A stretch of 42,659 bases of DNA from Sporosarcina sp. P13 (GTDB taxonomy: Bacteria; Bacillota; Bacilli; Bacillales_A; Planococcaceae). The stretch is from NCBI RefSeq assembly GCF_002743055.1, contig NZ_PDYM01000028.1, positions 1-42,659 of the forward strand, given 5' to 3'. The notes beneath the pieces were generated by a model. It was not told the DNA's origin. It ran no database searches and saw nothing but the letters and a program-made list of their open reading frames with translations. Both the position numbers and the translations under genes were made by a program. Shown here one piece after another: positions 1 through 8,932 of the stretch (the stretch's first letter is position 1; every line of letters starts with the position of its first letter).

Positions 1-525
1 TGAGTTAGAACCGCGCCAACCCGTGTTGAGACCGCGCCAAACTGAGTTAGAACCGCGCCAACCCGTGTTGAGACCGCGCCAAACTGAGTTAGAACCGCGC
101 CAACCCGTGTTGAGACCGCGCCAAACTGAGTTAGAACCGCGCGAACCCGTGTTGGAACCGCGCCAAACTGAGTTAGAACCGCGCCAACCCGTGTTGAGAC
201 CGCGCCAACCCGTGTTGAGACCGCGCCAAACTGAGTTAGAACCGCGCCAACCCGTGTTGGAACCGCGCCAAACTGAGTTAGAACCGCGCGAACCAGTGTT
301 GAGACCGCGCCAAACTGAGTTAGAACCGCGCGAACCCGTGTTGGAACCGCGCCAAACTGAGTTAGAACCGCGCCAACCCGTGTTGAGACCGCGCCAACCC
401 GAGTTAGAACCGCGCCAACCCGTGTTGAGACCGCGCCAAACTGAGTTAGAACCGCGCCAACCCGAGTTAGAACCGCGCCAACCCGAGTCGTGAACGCACC
501 AAACCGCTTCACAACCGCGCCAATT
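1..525. repeat. 21-bp tandem array with 42-bp higher-order pattern
   Basis: About 24 units of 21 bp run from the left edge of the window to about 525. Every unit carries the core ACCGCGCCAA or ACCGCGCGAA followed by a variable half. Two main unit types (second half ending GAGTTAGA or GTGTTGAG) often alternate, giving a 42-bp superperiod. There are no spacers and no indels. One plus-strand frame is therefore open to the left edge and ends at 493, reading as heptads of the type LRPRQTE/LEPRQPV. The window starts inside the array, so I cannot tell whether this is the tail of a repetitive protein or non-coding DNA. No ribosome site is visible inside it. The last copies (about 490-525) are degenerate. 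Confidence 0.9.
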
Positions 526-639
526 GTCATCCAGTCATCCTGGTAATGCATCTCAGTCATCAGAATATTCACTACATGGTATATGTGTTAAGATATACGC
601 AATACAATGGGTCTGACTCGAACAAAGGGGGGCATACAG

Positions 640-1539
640 ATGAACGTCATTGAGATGAATCAAGTGACAAAAGTATTTGGTAAGCATCATGCACTGGACG
701 GACTCGATCTTGCGGTGAAATCTGGTGAAGTGTTTGGTTTCATTGGACCGAATGGGGCGGGAAAATCGACTACAATTCGGGTGTTGCTTGGGATGCTGCG
801 TGCAACGAACGGTTCGGCGACGATCTTCGGTAAAGATGTATGGCGGGATGCAGTGGAAATTCATCGCCGCATTGCGTATGTGCCGGGGGACGTGAATTTA
901 TGGCCGCAGTTGACAGGTGGCGAAGTGATTGATTTATTTGCGAGTCTTCAAGGACAGATGAATGAACGAAAGCGTGATGAATTGCTTGCACGTTTTCAGT
1001 TGGATCCGACGAAGAAGTGTCGGACGTATTCAAAGGGGAACCGTCAGAAAGTAGCGCTTGTGGCAGCATTTGCATCGGATGCGGAGCTGTTTTTGTTGGA
1101 TGAACCGACTTCTGGACTGGATCCTTTGATGGAGAACATCTTCCAGCAATGCGTGGCGGAAGTGAAAGCCGAGGGCAAGACGGTGTTGCTGTCGAGCCAT
1201 ATTTTATCAGAAGTTGAGAAGCTTTGTGATCGTGTCGGCATCATTCGGCAAGGTCGTTTGATTGAATGCGGTACATTAAATGAGCTACGGCATTTGACTC
1301 GCATGCGTTTGACGGTGGAGACGCGAGTTCCGATTGAGTCACTTGCTTCGTGGAAAGGTGTTCACAGTGTAGAGCAGACAAATACAGGGTGGGCATTTCA
1401 AGCGGATGCGGATGAAATGGAAGCGATTATGCGTAAATTAAGTGAGCATGGCATACAGAAAATTGAAAGTGCATCACCTACACTTGAGGATTTATTCATG
1501 CGCCATTATGAAGAAACAGTCGAAAGCAGGAAAGCATGA
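640..1539 (+). CDS. ABC transporter ATP-binding protein
   Basis: This is the nucleotide-binding subunit (299 aa) of an ABC-2 type exporter, expected on the inner face of the membrane with the permease that follows. The Walker A motif GPNGAGKS lies near residue 38. The signature region reads YSKGNRQK rather than the common LSGGQ, as in many drug/antibiotic exporters of this class. Walker B with the D-loop reads LFLLDEPTSGLD, and the switch histidine follows in LLSSH. An upstream in-frame ATG exists at 607, but ATG 640 has the ribosome site AAAGGGGGG just before it, so 640 is chosen. The stop overlaps the permease start as ATGA, showing translational coupling. The substrate cannot be read from the sequence. 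Confidence 0.93.
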   Translation: MNVIEMNQVTKVFGKHHALDGLDLAVKSGEVFGFIGPNGAGKSTTIRVLLGMLRATNGSATIFGKDVWRDAVEIHRRIAYVPGDVNLWPQLTGGEVIDLFASLQGQMNERKRDELLARFQLDPTKKCRTYSKGNRQKVALVAAFASDAELFLLDEPTSGLDPLMENIFQQCVAEVKAEGKTVLLSSHILSEVEKLCDRVGIIRQGRLIECGTLNELRHLTRMRLTVETRVPIESLASWKGVHSVEQTNTGWAFQADADEMEAIMRKLSEHGIQKIESASPTLEDLFMRHYEETVESRKA

Positions 1540-3116
1540 TGAAAGGGAATTTTGCTGGAACTTTACGTCTCTCTCGTTTCATCATGCGGCAAGATCGGTG
1601 GCGTTATGTGTGGTGGATCTTCGGAATTGTCGCTATGACGATAGTAGTACCGCCAGCTCTTGATCAATTATATCCAACCGAGCAAGATCGTGAAATGTTG
1701 GCGGAGACGATGAAAAATCCCGTCATGACGGCAATGGTCGGACCCGCTGATCTCACGCACTATACGCTTGGTGTGATGGTGTCGCATCAGATGCTTTTAA
1801 TGACGGGGATTGCAGTCGCCATTATGAACATATTATTGATGGCTCGACATACGCGATCTCAGGAAGAGGAAGGACGAGCGGAATTACTGCATTCATTGCC
1901 AATTGCACGGAACTCACAATTGACGGCTTCGATGCTAGTGCTTGTCGGTGTCAATTTGTTGCTGGCGTTACTTATTAGTATCGGATTGTATAGCCTTTCA
2001 TTCGACAGTATGAATTGGTGGGGGTCGTTTTTATACGGCATGGCACTTGGCGCAATTGGATTATTTTTTGCAGGGGTTACGGCCGTTTGTGCACAACTTG
2101 CGGAAAGTTCAAGGGGTGCAGTCGGTTTGTCATTCGCTGTGATGATTAGTACGTATTTACTGCGTGCGGGTGCTGAATCGGTACCTCCATTTGGTTGGCT
2201 TACAAAAGTTCAGCCGTATAGCGAGAACAATGGATTGGCAGTCATCGCGTTAGTTGTAGGAAGTCTAGTAATATACTTTCTGTCGATAATCTTGCATGCA
2301 AAACGTGATTTAGGCTCAGGTTTTCTACCGTCGAGAAGTGGTCGAGCACATGCTTCCGTTCTTTTGCGTAATCCACTCGGACTTGCGTGGCGTCTTGAGA
2401 GAACTGCGTTTATTTCCTGGACGATTGGTATGCTTGTGCTAGCCATGTCTTATGGTTCTGTTCTTGGTGACTTGGAAAATTTTTTCCGAAGTAATGAAAT
2501 GTTCGCTTCTCTGATTGTGGCGGATGAAAATAGTTCATTAGCTTTGCAGTTTTTGCCTATGCTCATGTCAGTGTTGGCTCTCATCGGTACCATTCCCGCA
2601 CTTCTAGCAATCCATAAACTTGCAGGAGAAGAGCGGAGGTTAAGGCTAGATATTATCCTAGGTCGGGCGGTTTCAAGAGTGAAATTGTTAGCGGCATTTG
2701 TAGCTTTGGCTTTGATCAGCGGGTTATTGATGTTAAGTTTTTCAGCTCTCGGTTTATGGTTAGCAGCTAAGGTTTCCATGGATGAACCATTCGCTTTCCA
2801 AACGGTGTTACAAGCAAGTTTGGTTCATTTCCCGGCAGTGGTTGTGATGATTGCGATTAGCACTTGTTTGATTGGTGTCGCTCCACGTGCAACGGGACTC
2901 GTCTGGCTCTATCTATTTTACGGTTTCCTAACAGCGTATTTAGGCGGTCTATTTCAATTTCCTGAATGGATGGAGAAACTTTCACCGTATGGTTATGTAT
3001 CCAAATTGCCTATTGAACAAATGAACTGGCTGTATGTTGGCAGATTGCTAACGATGGCGGCTGTTTTGCTCGTTTCTGGTTTCAATCGCTACAACAATCG
3101 AGACATTCAAGGATAG
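1536..3116 (+). CDS. ABC transporter permease (polyketide-antibiotic exporter-like)
   Basis: A 526-aa integral membrane protein with about twelve hydrophobic segments in two similar halves, the arrangement of the large ABC-2 permeases annotated as exporters of polyketide antibiotics (TnrB3-like). It begins with a cytoplasmic stretch and a first membrane segment around residues 25-45. A charged loop containing RSQEEEGRAELLHSLP follows the second or third segment and is typical of this family. The start overlaps the ATPase stop by four bases, so the two subunits are co-translated. I see no dedicated regulator next to the pair. The family assignment is firm; drug resistance or antibiotic export is only a family-level guess. 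Confidence 0.9.
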   Translation: MMKGNFAGTLRLSRFIMRQDRWRYVWWIFGIVAMTIVVPPALDQLYPTEQDREMLAETMKNPVMTAMVGPADLTHYTLGVMVSHQMLLMTGIAVAIMNILLMARHTRSQEEEGRAELLHSLPIARNSQLTASMLVLVGVNLLLALLISIGLYSLSFDSMNWWGSFLYGMALGAIGLFFAGVTAVCAQLAESSRGAVGLSFAVMISTYLLRAGAESVPPFGWLTKVQPYSENNGLAVIALVVGSLVIYFLSIILHAKRDLGSGFLPSRSGRAHASVLLRNPLGLAWRLERTAFISWTIGMLVLAMSYGSVLGDLENFFRSNEMFASLIVADENSSLALQFLPMLMSVLALIGTIPALLAIHKLAGEERRLRLDIILGRAVSRVKLLAAFVALALISGLLMLSFSALGLWLAAKVSMDEPFAFQTVLQASLVHFPAVVVMIAISTCLIGVAPRATGLVWLYLFYGFLTAYLGGLFQFPEWMEKLSPYGYVSKLPIEQMNWLYVGRLLTMAAVLLVSGFNRYNNRDIQG

Positions 3117-3323
3117 GAATGTAACTCTTTGTTCATATTGACTAACCTTGTACAAACTAATGCGTTATATAGAAGTAATAGAAAATCCGTACGAAATTGA
3201 TTGATGAAAATAGTTATGGCAGACCCATCCGCAAGCGCTGGAGTGGATTCGGTGAAGGATACATCGTGGGTTCGTATCAAATATGGTTATAACCAACTAG
3301 TAATTAAATGGTAGAATGGGAGT

Positions 3324-3341
3324 GACTAGTAGAAACTAGTC
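3324..3341 (+). promoter_or_regulatory. Perfect inverted repeat in the leader of the first SLH gene
   Basis: GACTAGT, a four-base loop AGAA, then ACTAGTC form a perfect 7-bp inverted repeat 10 bases before the GGAGGG ribosome site of the SLH gene. It could be an operator or an mRNA hairpin affecting translation or stability. No T-run follows, so it is not an intrinsic terminator. The rest of 3117-3363 shows no gene and no clear terminator for the ABC operon. Confidence 0.5.
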
Positions 3342-3363
3342 AAACTATTCTAGGAGGGAAATA

Positions 3364-4608
3364 ATGAAGAAAATCATTCGAGTTGTGTTGTTCACTGCAT
3401 TGTTGCTCGCATTATTTGTTAGCAATATAGGATCTGTCCAAGCGGCAACGAAGGAATTCATAGATGTGCCGAAGAAGCATTCGAACTACGAAGCGATTCA
3501 AGCGATCCAAGAAGCTGGCTATATTTCCGGCTATCCAGACGGTACATTTCGTCCGAGTCAAAGCATCAGCCGTAAACACGTAGCGAAGTTATTGGATAAA
3601 GCACTGAAACTACCGGCTTACACAGGTGGCAAAGTAATCTACAAAGATGTACCGAAGAATCATGCGTACTATTCATCGATTATGAACTTAACAGAAGCGG
3701 GAATTTTTAGTGGTGGACTTGATGGGAAATTCAATCCCGAAGCACCGATCACTCGTATTCAAATGGCGAAAGTATTGGATTTGGCATATGATTTTAATAT
3801 GACAGTGTACGAGGCATTTGAAGACGTTAACCGCAATCATTGGGGCTATGTCTATGCCAATGCATTAGCTGCAAGTGGAGTAGCAAAAGGGGATCAAGGT
3901 CGTTTTTATCCGAATCGCCCCGTGACGCGCGCGCATTATGCGGAGTTTTTAAACCGTGCAATCGAAGCGAAAAAAGCAGATCCTACGATTGGCAAAGTGA
4001 CGAAAAACAAAGCGATTGATCTATCAAATCGACTGACAAATTTGATTGAATATACGTTAATTGAAGGTAAAAGACAGAAGAAGACCTTTGCACAGATCCG
4101 TCCGGAGTTATTGAAGTATGCGACGTTAGAATTTGTGGAGGGTAATCTTCAAGAGTATTATCCATACGTCTGCACAGAATGCGATCAATTTTTATTCCCG
4201 TTCCAATTACGAACAGAATTTAAGCTGCGCTTTGATTTCACCCAGCCATCTCCAAATAGAATTAGCGTTCAAACAGTAGAGTTTGCGGATGGTTTGGCAC
4301 ATGGCGGGTTTGTAGGTTACCTATTTAAGCAAGATGCTGGGAAATGGAAAATGGAAGATTACACATATAATTTAGTTGGAAAAAAGAATTTTAAGCTGAC
4401 GATAGAAGAAGCAGAACAGATTATTAGAAATGATTATTTACTCTATAACGATACGGTCCGGGTTACTTATAAATCCAAGAAGCAAGTGACTGGAAAAGAT
4501 ATTGTATCGAATGAAAAGTACACATACGACGTCTATACATTCATAGTTGTGACAGACTACGGAACCGAAACGGTAGAAGTGGATTCAGATTCAGGGATGT
4601 ATTATTAA
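3364..4608 (+). CDS. Secreted SLH-domain protein (paralogue of the 22548 gene)
   Basis: A 414-aa exported surface protein. Residues 1-28 are a signal peptide (KK, hydrophobic core, VQAA cleavage region). Three S-layer-homology repeats follow at about 32-75, 90-135 and 150-195, with the motifs GYPDGTFRP, GGLDGKFNP and GDQGRFYP, plus the R-HVAKLL, RIQMAKVL and RAHYAEFL helices. These domains anchor proteins to pyruvylated secondary cell-wall polymer. The C-terminal half (about 210-414) is a domain I do not recognise; it contains the pair CTEC near residue 275. RBS TAGGAGGG lies upstream. The protein at 22548-23795 has the same architecture and is clearly similar along its whole length. A terminator follows at 4618. 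Confidence 0.93.
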   Translation: MKKIIRVVLFTALLLALFVSNIGSVQAATKEFIDVPKKHSNYEAIQAIQEAGYISGYPDGTFRPSQSISRKHVAKLLDKALKLPAYTGGKVIYKDVPKNHAYYSSIMNLTEAGIFSGGLDGKFNPEAPITRIQMAKVLDLAYDFNMTVYEAFEDVNRNHWGYVYANALAASGVAKGDQGRFYPNRPVTRAHYAEFLNRAIEAKKADPTIGKVTKNKAIDLSNRLTNLIEYTLIEGKRQKKTFAQIRPELLKYATLEFVEGNLQEYYPYVCTECDQFLFPFQLRTEFKLRFDFTQPSPNRISVQTVEFADGLAHGGFVGYLFKQDAGKWKMEDYTYNLVGKKNFKLTIEEAEQIIRNDYLLYNDTVRVTYKSKKQVTGKDIVSNEKYTYDVYTFIVVTDYGTETVEVDSDSGMYY

Positions 4609-4617
4609 CTAGAAGAA

Positions 4618-4656
4618 GTGATGGAAACGATTGCCGTTCCCATCATTTCTTTTTTA
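4618..4656. terminator. Bidirectional intrinsic terminator
   Basis: The arms GATGGAAACG (4620-4629) and CGTTCCCATC (4635-4644) pair with one mismatch and are followed by TTTCTTTTTT. The hairpin separates the SLH gene from the convergent DUF1284 gene, whose 3' end lies at its edge. Confidence 0.8.
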
Positions 4657-5076
4657 TTCTTGCTCCACTTCACGCAACCCAACCGCATCAATAATCCGCT
4701 CCACTCCATGCTCGCAATAACCATACGAGCGCCACGAACACGTTTCACAAATCACTTCGATATCAGAAGGCACGACGCCTACCCGAATCCGTCGCTCGAC
4801 CTCCCGCCACGGTAAAACATCCCCGAATTTCAACCCAAGTCGCTTTAAAATCTCCGAATCTCGCACGTAAATGCCTTGATCTTCACAATGATAGGGCTGA
4901 TCATCAGGAAACTTCGCACATAAATAATCCGGGCCTTTCATGATTTGTATCAATGTATCGGGTCGTTGCCGTAAAGCGCTGTGGACCGCAGTCATGTTTT
5001 CCGCATATTCCTTCGAGTAGCCCATCCCACGATAACCAAGCAAGCAAAATAGATGATGACCACGTAACTTAATCAT
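4654..5076 (-). CDS. DUF1284 family cysteine-rich protein
   Basis: A 140-aa cytoplasmic protein that begins with the family hallmark IKLRGHHLFCLLGYRGMGYS and matches the DUF1284 pattern throughout. The cysteines include one in the N-terminal HHLFC motif, C53 (DYLCAKFP), one in HCED, and the C-terminal pair and single in CETCSW and YGYC. The family is usually described as a probable iron-sulfur binding protein; the cysteine set agrees, but the function is unknown. The start has GAAAGGCGG upstream. It ends 49 bases before the activator gene begins its 3' end on the same strand. I see no functional link to the hut-like operon beyond proximity. Confidence 0.88.
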   Translation of the reverse strand: MIKLRGHHLFCLLGYRGMGYSKEYAENMTAVHSALRQRPDTLIQIMKGPDYLCAKFPDDQPYHCEDQGIYVRDSEILKRLGLKFGDVLPWREVERRIRVGVVPSDIEVICETCSWRSYGYCEHGVERIIDAVGLREVEQE

Positions 5077-5124
5077 GTGTTGCCGCCTTTCTAAATTAAA
5101 CGGATTAAATAATATTACTCGGAT

Positions 5125-6831
5125 TTAGGGTTTTACTAGTTGATGCTTCTTTATATGATACTGCAAGCTCTGCCGTGTAATTCCCAGTTTGCGTGCGGTT
5201 GCAGAAATATTCCAATCTGTTTGCTCTAAAGTGGACTCTATAAACCGTCTTTTAGACTGATTTAATAAGTTTTTTATTGGCCTGCTTGATTTAGTTTCCT
5301 CTTTACTTTCAAATAAATGTTGCTCAGAAACAATTTTCCCCCGAATATAGGAAGGCAAATGCTGGATTTCAATTGCTTTTGCATCTTCTGTCACCCGAAT
5401 AACAATGTTTTGGATTAAATGCTCCAACTCTCTAATATTACCTGGCCACGAGTAGCGTAACAAAGCATCCCGTAAAGTGGGGGAGAGAGGAGGTGTTCTT
5501 GTCCCCATTTTCTCTTTAAATGTTTCTAAAAAGTAATTAATGAAAAATAAAACGTCTTCTGGCCGATCGCGTAATGGAGGGATAAACAGGCTTGTATTGG
5601 CGACTCGATAAAACAAATCTAGCCGCATTCTTTCTTCTTCAATCAATTTCTCCGGGTCTTCATTTGATGCACTGATAACTGTACAGCGAACAGGGGTCAC
5701 GTCGTTAGATCCTACTCGACGCACTAAACGCTCTTGTAATACACGCATAAGCTTTGACTGCAAGGTCATCGGCATGGAGTTTATTTCATCCATGAAGAGG
5801 GTGCCTTCTTTGGCATATTCAAATAACCCGATTTGGTCTGTAGCCCCAGTGAAAGCCCCTTTGACGGTACCGAATAATGTGCTTTCCAATAAGTTTTCCG
5901 GAATAGCCGCACAGTTGATCGCCACAAACGGCTTATCCCTGCGCGGGCTGTGATTGTGCATACTTTGCGCGAACAGTTCCTTGCCAGTACCTGTTTCACC
6001 GACAATCAGTGTATCGGTATTATGGATGGAAACCGCCTGGGCTTCTCTCAATAGTTCTTTTAATGCTGTACTTTGGCCTTTAATATCTTCAAACGTAAAG
6101 AGCGTTCCATTTGAAGAGAAGGATTTTTCCCTTGCTACTTGGTATTTGCTTCGCTTTAATTCAATCGTTTGATAGAGCTGATCTTTTAGTTTGGATTCAT
6201 TCGTACTGATAGAGAAAACGCCAATAGTTTCCCCGTCTTTCTTAATAGGGAATGTACTATAGCTGACATATTGGGGGACACCGGCCACTTTAGAGTGTGC
6301 CCGGTACCGGGAAAAAATAGGTTTGCCCGTATTAAATACATGTCGGTGCTCAGAGAACTGCGGATTGTAATTATATGCATCCCATAAAGGTTTTCCGATA
6401 ATTTCTTGGGCTCGTAAACCTTCCATCTTTTCTTGGGCTTCATTATAGAGAGTGATTTCTCCATCTGCGTTACTCATCATCACACCTTCATCTATGGTTT
6501 TGATGACTTCTTCCAAACAATAGAGACGCGCTTCGTTATTATCCAATTGAAAGGCGAATTCTTTTATACATAATATAATCAGTTGATCAGGTTCTTCCAT
6601 ATGCTTGACAGATACCTGAAGTTTTTTCCCTTGAAGCTCAACGTAAAAAACTTCATGATCGATAAATTGTAAATCGCCTCTTCTAAACAATTCTTTGATA
6701 TCTGTAGTTGTGTCTACTGAAAGGTTTAAGTTTTCTTGTAATTCAAACCATAAAACTTTGTTTGATGAATCTAGGACGATGACTCCATCGACAAAATTTT
6801 TCGCGAATGAACCAAATAGTTTAGCAAACAT
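5125..6831 (-). CDS. Sigma-54-dependent transcriptional activator (PAS, AAA+, Fis HTH), RocR-like
   Basis: A 568-aa enhancer-binding protein that should activate SigL RNA polymerase at the divergent promoter at 7122. An N-terminal sensory region comes first (1-100), then a PAS domain at about 105-215. The AAA+ domain spans about 245-480: Walker A GETGTGKE (278-285), the sigma-54 contact loop GAFTGA (325-330), Walker B LFMDEI (345-350). A Fis-type helix-turn-helix closes the protein (ISATARKLGITRQSLQYHIK, near 540-560). The PAS domain probably senses a small-molecule inducer, as proposed for RocR-class activators. It is divergently arranged with the hut-like operon, 358 bp away, with palindromic candidate binding sites between. 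Its own RBS region is weak but AGGAGG lies just upstream of ATG 6831. Confidence 0.95.
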   Translation of the reverse strand: MFAKLFGSFAKNFVDGVIVLDSSNKVLWFELQENLNLSVDTTTDIKELFRRGDLQFIDHEVFYVELQGKKLQVSVKHMEEPDQLIILCIKEFAFQLDNNEARLYCLEEVIKTIDEGVMMSNADGEITLYNEAQEKMEGLRAQEIIGKPLWDAYNYNPQFSEHRHVFNTGKPIFSRYRAHSKVAGVPQYVSYSTFPIKKDGETIGVFSISTNESKLKDQLYQTIELKRSKYQVAREKSFSSNGTLFTFEDIKGQSTALKELLREAQAVSIHNTDTLIVGETGTGKELFAQSMHNHSPRRDKPFVAINCAAIPENLLESTLFGTVKGAFTGATDQIGLFEYAKEGTLFMDEINSMPMTLQSKLMRVLQERLVRRVGSNDVTPVRCTVISASNEDPEKLIEEERMRLDLFYRVANTSLFIPPLRDRPEDVLFFINYFLETFKEKMGTRTPPLSPTLRDALLRYSWPGNIRELEHLIQNIVIRVTEDAKAIEIQHLPSYIRGKIVSEQHLFESKEETKSSRPIKNLLNQSKRRFIESTLEQTDWNISATARKLGITRQSLQYHIKKHQLVKP

Positions 6832-6888
6832 CTAAAAAACCTCCTATACATAGTACGACTTTTATTATATCACGCAACAATCAGAAAA

Positions 6889-6998
6889 ATCTGCATTTGC
6901 ATGCAAAATATATCTGCACACTTGAAAACGCCTTCATTTAAAGGTGATTCATGAAAGAAGTAGAGAGAATGACATGTGCAGAGAGAAGATTTATCTGC
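6889..6998. promoter_or_regulatory. Candidate upstream activator sites for the sigma-54 regulator
   Basis: A perfect 12-bp palindrome TTTGCATGCAAA lies at 6896-6907. It is flanked by two direct copies of ATCTGCA (6889-6895 and 6912-6918), 23 bp apart. A third related site is the dyad GCAGA (6978-6982) with TCTGC (6994-6998). They lie about 125-230 bp upstream of the -24/-12 promoter, the normal range for enhancer sites of such activators. Assignment to the divergent regulator is an inference. Confidence 0.5.
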
Positions 6999-7121
6999 GG
7001 GGGGCGGAGAAATAGTATTGTCATCTTTCATACTAGTAATAGTAGATTTGAATGAAATTTACCGTTGATACAATAAGCTTTTGGTGGAATAGATAAATAA
7101 ATTACTACAACTTTTTAAAAG

Positions 7122-7138
7122 TTGGCACGGTACTTGCA
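7122..7138 (+). promoter_or_regulatory. Sigma-54 (-24/-12) promoter
   Basis: TTGGCACGGTACTTGCA matches the sigma-54 consensus (TGGCAC, five bases, TTGCA) at every key base, with GG at -24 and GC at -12. It sits 52 bp before the ATG of the hutU-like gene and faces a sigma-54 activator gene. This makes the whole 7190-15814 operon SigL-dependent. It differs from the HutP antitermination control of the B. subtilis hut operon. Confidence 0.93.
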
Positions 7139-7189
7139 TTATATAAAGGCGAGAAACAAAAAAACTATTTTATCCAGGGGGAATTCAAT

Positions 7190-8914
7190 ATGACTACAAA
7201 ACCAGAAATCTTATATTCCGTAAAAGCACAAAGAGGACCAGAGCTTCGTTGTAAAGGATGGAGACAAGAAGCAATCCTCCGTATGTTAGAAAACAACATG
7301 GAAAATGCAGAAAAGCCAGAAGAGCTTGTTATCTATGGCGGAATAGGTAAAGCTGCGCGTAACTGGGAATCTTACCATGCGATTGTACAATCTCTAAAAG
7401 ATTTGGAAGATGATGAGACATTGGTTGTTCAATCAGGAATGCCAGTGGCGGTATTTAAAACTCATAAATATGCTCCGACAGTTGTCATGGCTACAACGAA
7501 CATTATGAAAGCAGATTGGCCTACGTTCTACGACTTACAGGACAAGAACCTTACAATCTATGCAAACTATACAGCAGCACCTTGGGAGTACATCGGAACA
7601 CAAGGTGTTATCCAAGGAACGTTTGAAACATTATCAGCGATTGCTCGCCTTCATTATAATGACTCCCTTGTGGGCAAGATCCTATTGACTGCAGGAGCAG
7701 GTGGTATGGGAGGAAACCAAACACGTGCGATGACGATGCATGGTGGCGTTTGTATCCTTGTTGACTCCAACGTAGAGATCATCAACCGCCGTATCGAAAA
7801 AGGTTTCATCGACGAATTGGCACCTTCTTTAGATGAAGCGATCAAAAAAGCGAAAGAATATGCTGCGGCAGGCAAGCCACTTGGAATCGCAGTAGTAGGA
7901 AATGCTGCTGACGTATTTGAAGAAATTCTGAAGAGCGACTTCCGTCCGGAAATTGCAACGTCTATGACACCAGGTCATGACCCAATTTCTTATCTTCCGT
8001 CTGGCTATACAGTAGAAGAAGCAGAGCATTTGCGTGATACAGATCGTGATTTGTACTTAGAAAAAGGCCGCGAAACAATGATTCGTGAATTGAAAGCGCT
8101 TATTCAGTTTATGGATGAAGGAGTTCATGCATTTGAATACGGAACGAGTCACCGTAAAGAGTGTATGGATGCAGGGATGGATAAAGATGAGGCGAAGCGT
8201 TTGCCAGGATTCGTAGCAGAATATATACGTCCATTGTTCTGTGAAGGCCGTGGACCTTTCCGTTGGGTATGCCTATCTGGAGATGCAGAAGATCTTCGTA
8301 AGATTGATGACATGATTCTTGAGAAGTTTGCGGATGACTACTTAGTCACACGTTGGATCAAATTGGCGAAAGAGCATATTCCAATCGAAGCATTACCTGC
8401 ACGGATTTGTTATATGGGCTTTGGTCAGCGTAAAAAGTTTGCATTAGAAGTAAACGACATGATTCGCCGTGGCGAGCTATCTGGACCAGTAGCGTTTTCA
8501 CGTGACAATTTAGATTCGGGATCTATCGTTAACCCAACATTTGAATCAGAAAATATGAAGGACGGCAGTGATTTGATTTCTGACTGGCCGATGCTGAATG
8601 GATTATTGAACGCAGTTGGTATGTGTGATCTAATTGCGATTCAGGCAAACTATTCTATGGGGGAAGCAGTACACACAGGTGTCACAATGGTGGCGGATGG
8701 TACAGCGGAATCAGATATGCGTCTTGAAGTTGCGATGACAGTTGACTCTGGAATTGGTGTTGTACGCCATGCTCAGGCTGGTTATGAAACTGCGCGTGAT
8801 GTAGCAAATGGTAAAGGTGAACTGACTGAAGATAGCATTAAAATCCCATTGTGGTGGGAAAGTAAAGCTACATTTGGCCCGAAGGATTTAGAAAAAGCAG
8901 TAGCTAAATCATAA
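7190..8914 (+). CDS. Urocanate hydratase-family protein, divergent active site
   Basis: A 574-aa member of the NAD-dependent urocanase family (HutU adds water to urocanate). Retained: the N-terminal VIYGGIGKAARNWE region, the dinucleotide region LTAGAGGMGG (166-175), YIRPLFCEG (345-353), and the family cysteine in PARIC (Cys407, aligned with Cys410 of P. putida). Changed against true HutU, from my memory of B. subtilis and P. putida sequences: YGQMTAGSW is YANYTAAPW (124-132), TDQTSAHDP is TSMTPGHDP, YGNNIR is YGTSHR (317-322), and the glycine/histidine loop HHGGGVGMG is IQANYSMGE (484-492). These are substrate/NAD-contact regions. I therefore do not use the symbol hutU: the substrate may be a modified urocanate. 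It is the first gene of the operon; RBS CAGGGGGAA lies upstream. Confidence 0.85.
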   Translation: MTTKPEILYSVKAQRGPELRCKGWRQEAILRMLENNMENAEKPEELVIYGGIGKAARNWESYHAIVQSLKDLEDDETLVVQSGMPVAVFKTHKYAPTVVMATTNIMKADWPTFYDLQDKNLTIYANYTAAPWEYIGTQGVIQGTFETLSAIARLHYNDSLVGKILLTAGAGGMGGNQTRAMTMHGGVCILVDSNVEIINRRIEKGFIDELAPSLDEAIKKAKEYAAAGKPLGIAVVGNAADVFEEILKSDFRPEIATSMTPGHDPISYLPSGYTVEEAEHLRDTDRDLYLEKGRETMIRELKALIQFMDEGVHAFEYGTSHRKECMDAGMDKDEAKRLPGFVAEYIRPLFCEGRGPFRWVCLSGDAEDLRKIDDMILEKFADDYLVTRWIKLAKEHIPIEALPARICYMGFGQRKKFALEVNDMIRRGELSGPVAFSRDNLDSGSIVNPTFESENMKDGSDLISDWPMLNGLLNAVGMCDLIAIQANYSMGEAVHTGVTMVADGTAESDMRLEVAMTVDSGIGVVRHAQAGYETARDVANGKGELTEDSIKIPLWWESKATFGPKDLEKAVAKS

Positions 8915-8932
8915 GTAATAGAATTAAAGAAA

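Noticed and set aside
23..493. A real 156-aa heptad-repeat protein starting at GTG 23
   Set aside because: No ribosome site, and the frame is open to the window edge simply because the repeat length is a multiple of three. It might be the end of a longer gene, which cannot be decided here.
553..864. Minus-strand frame over the ABC gene start
   Set aside because: It is a shadow of the ATP-binding gene and has no start signal.
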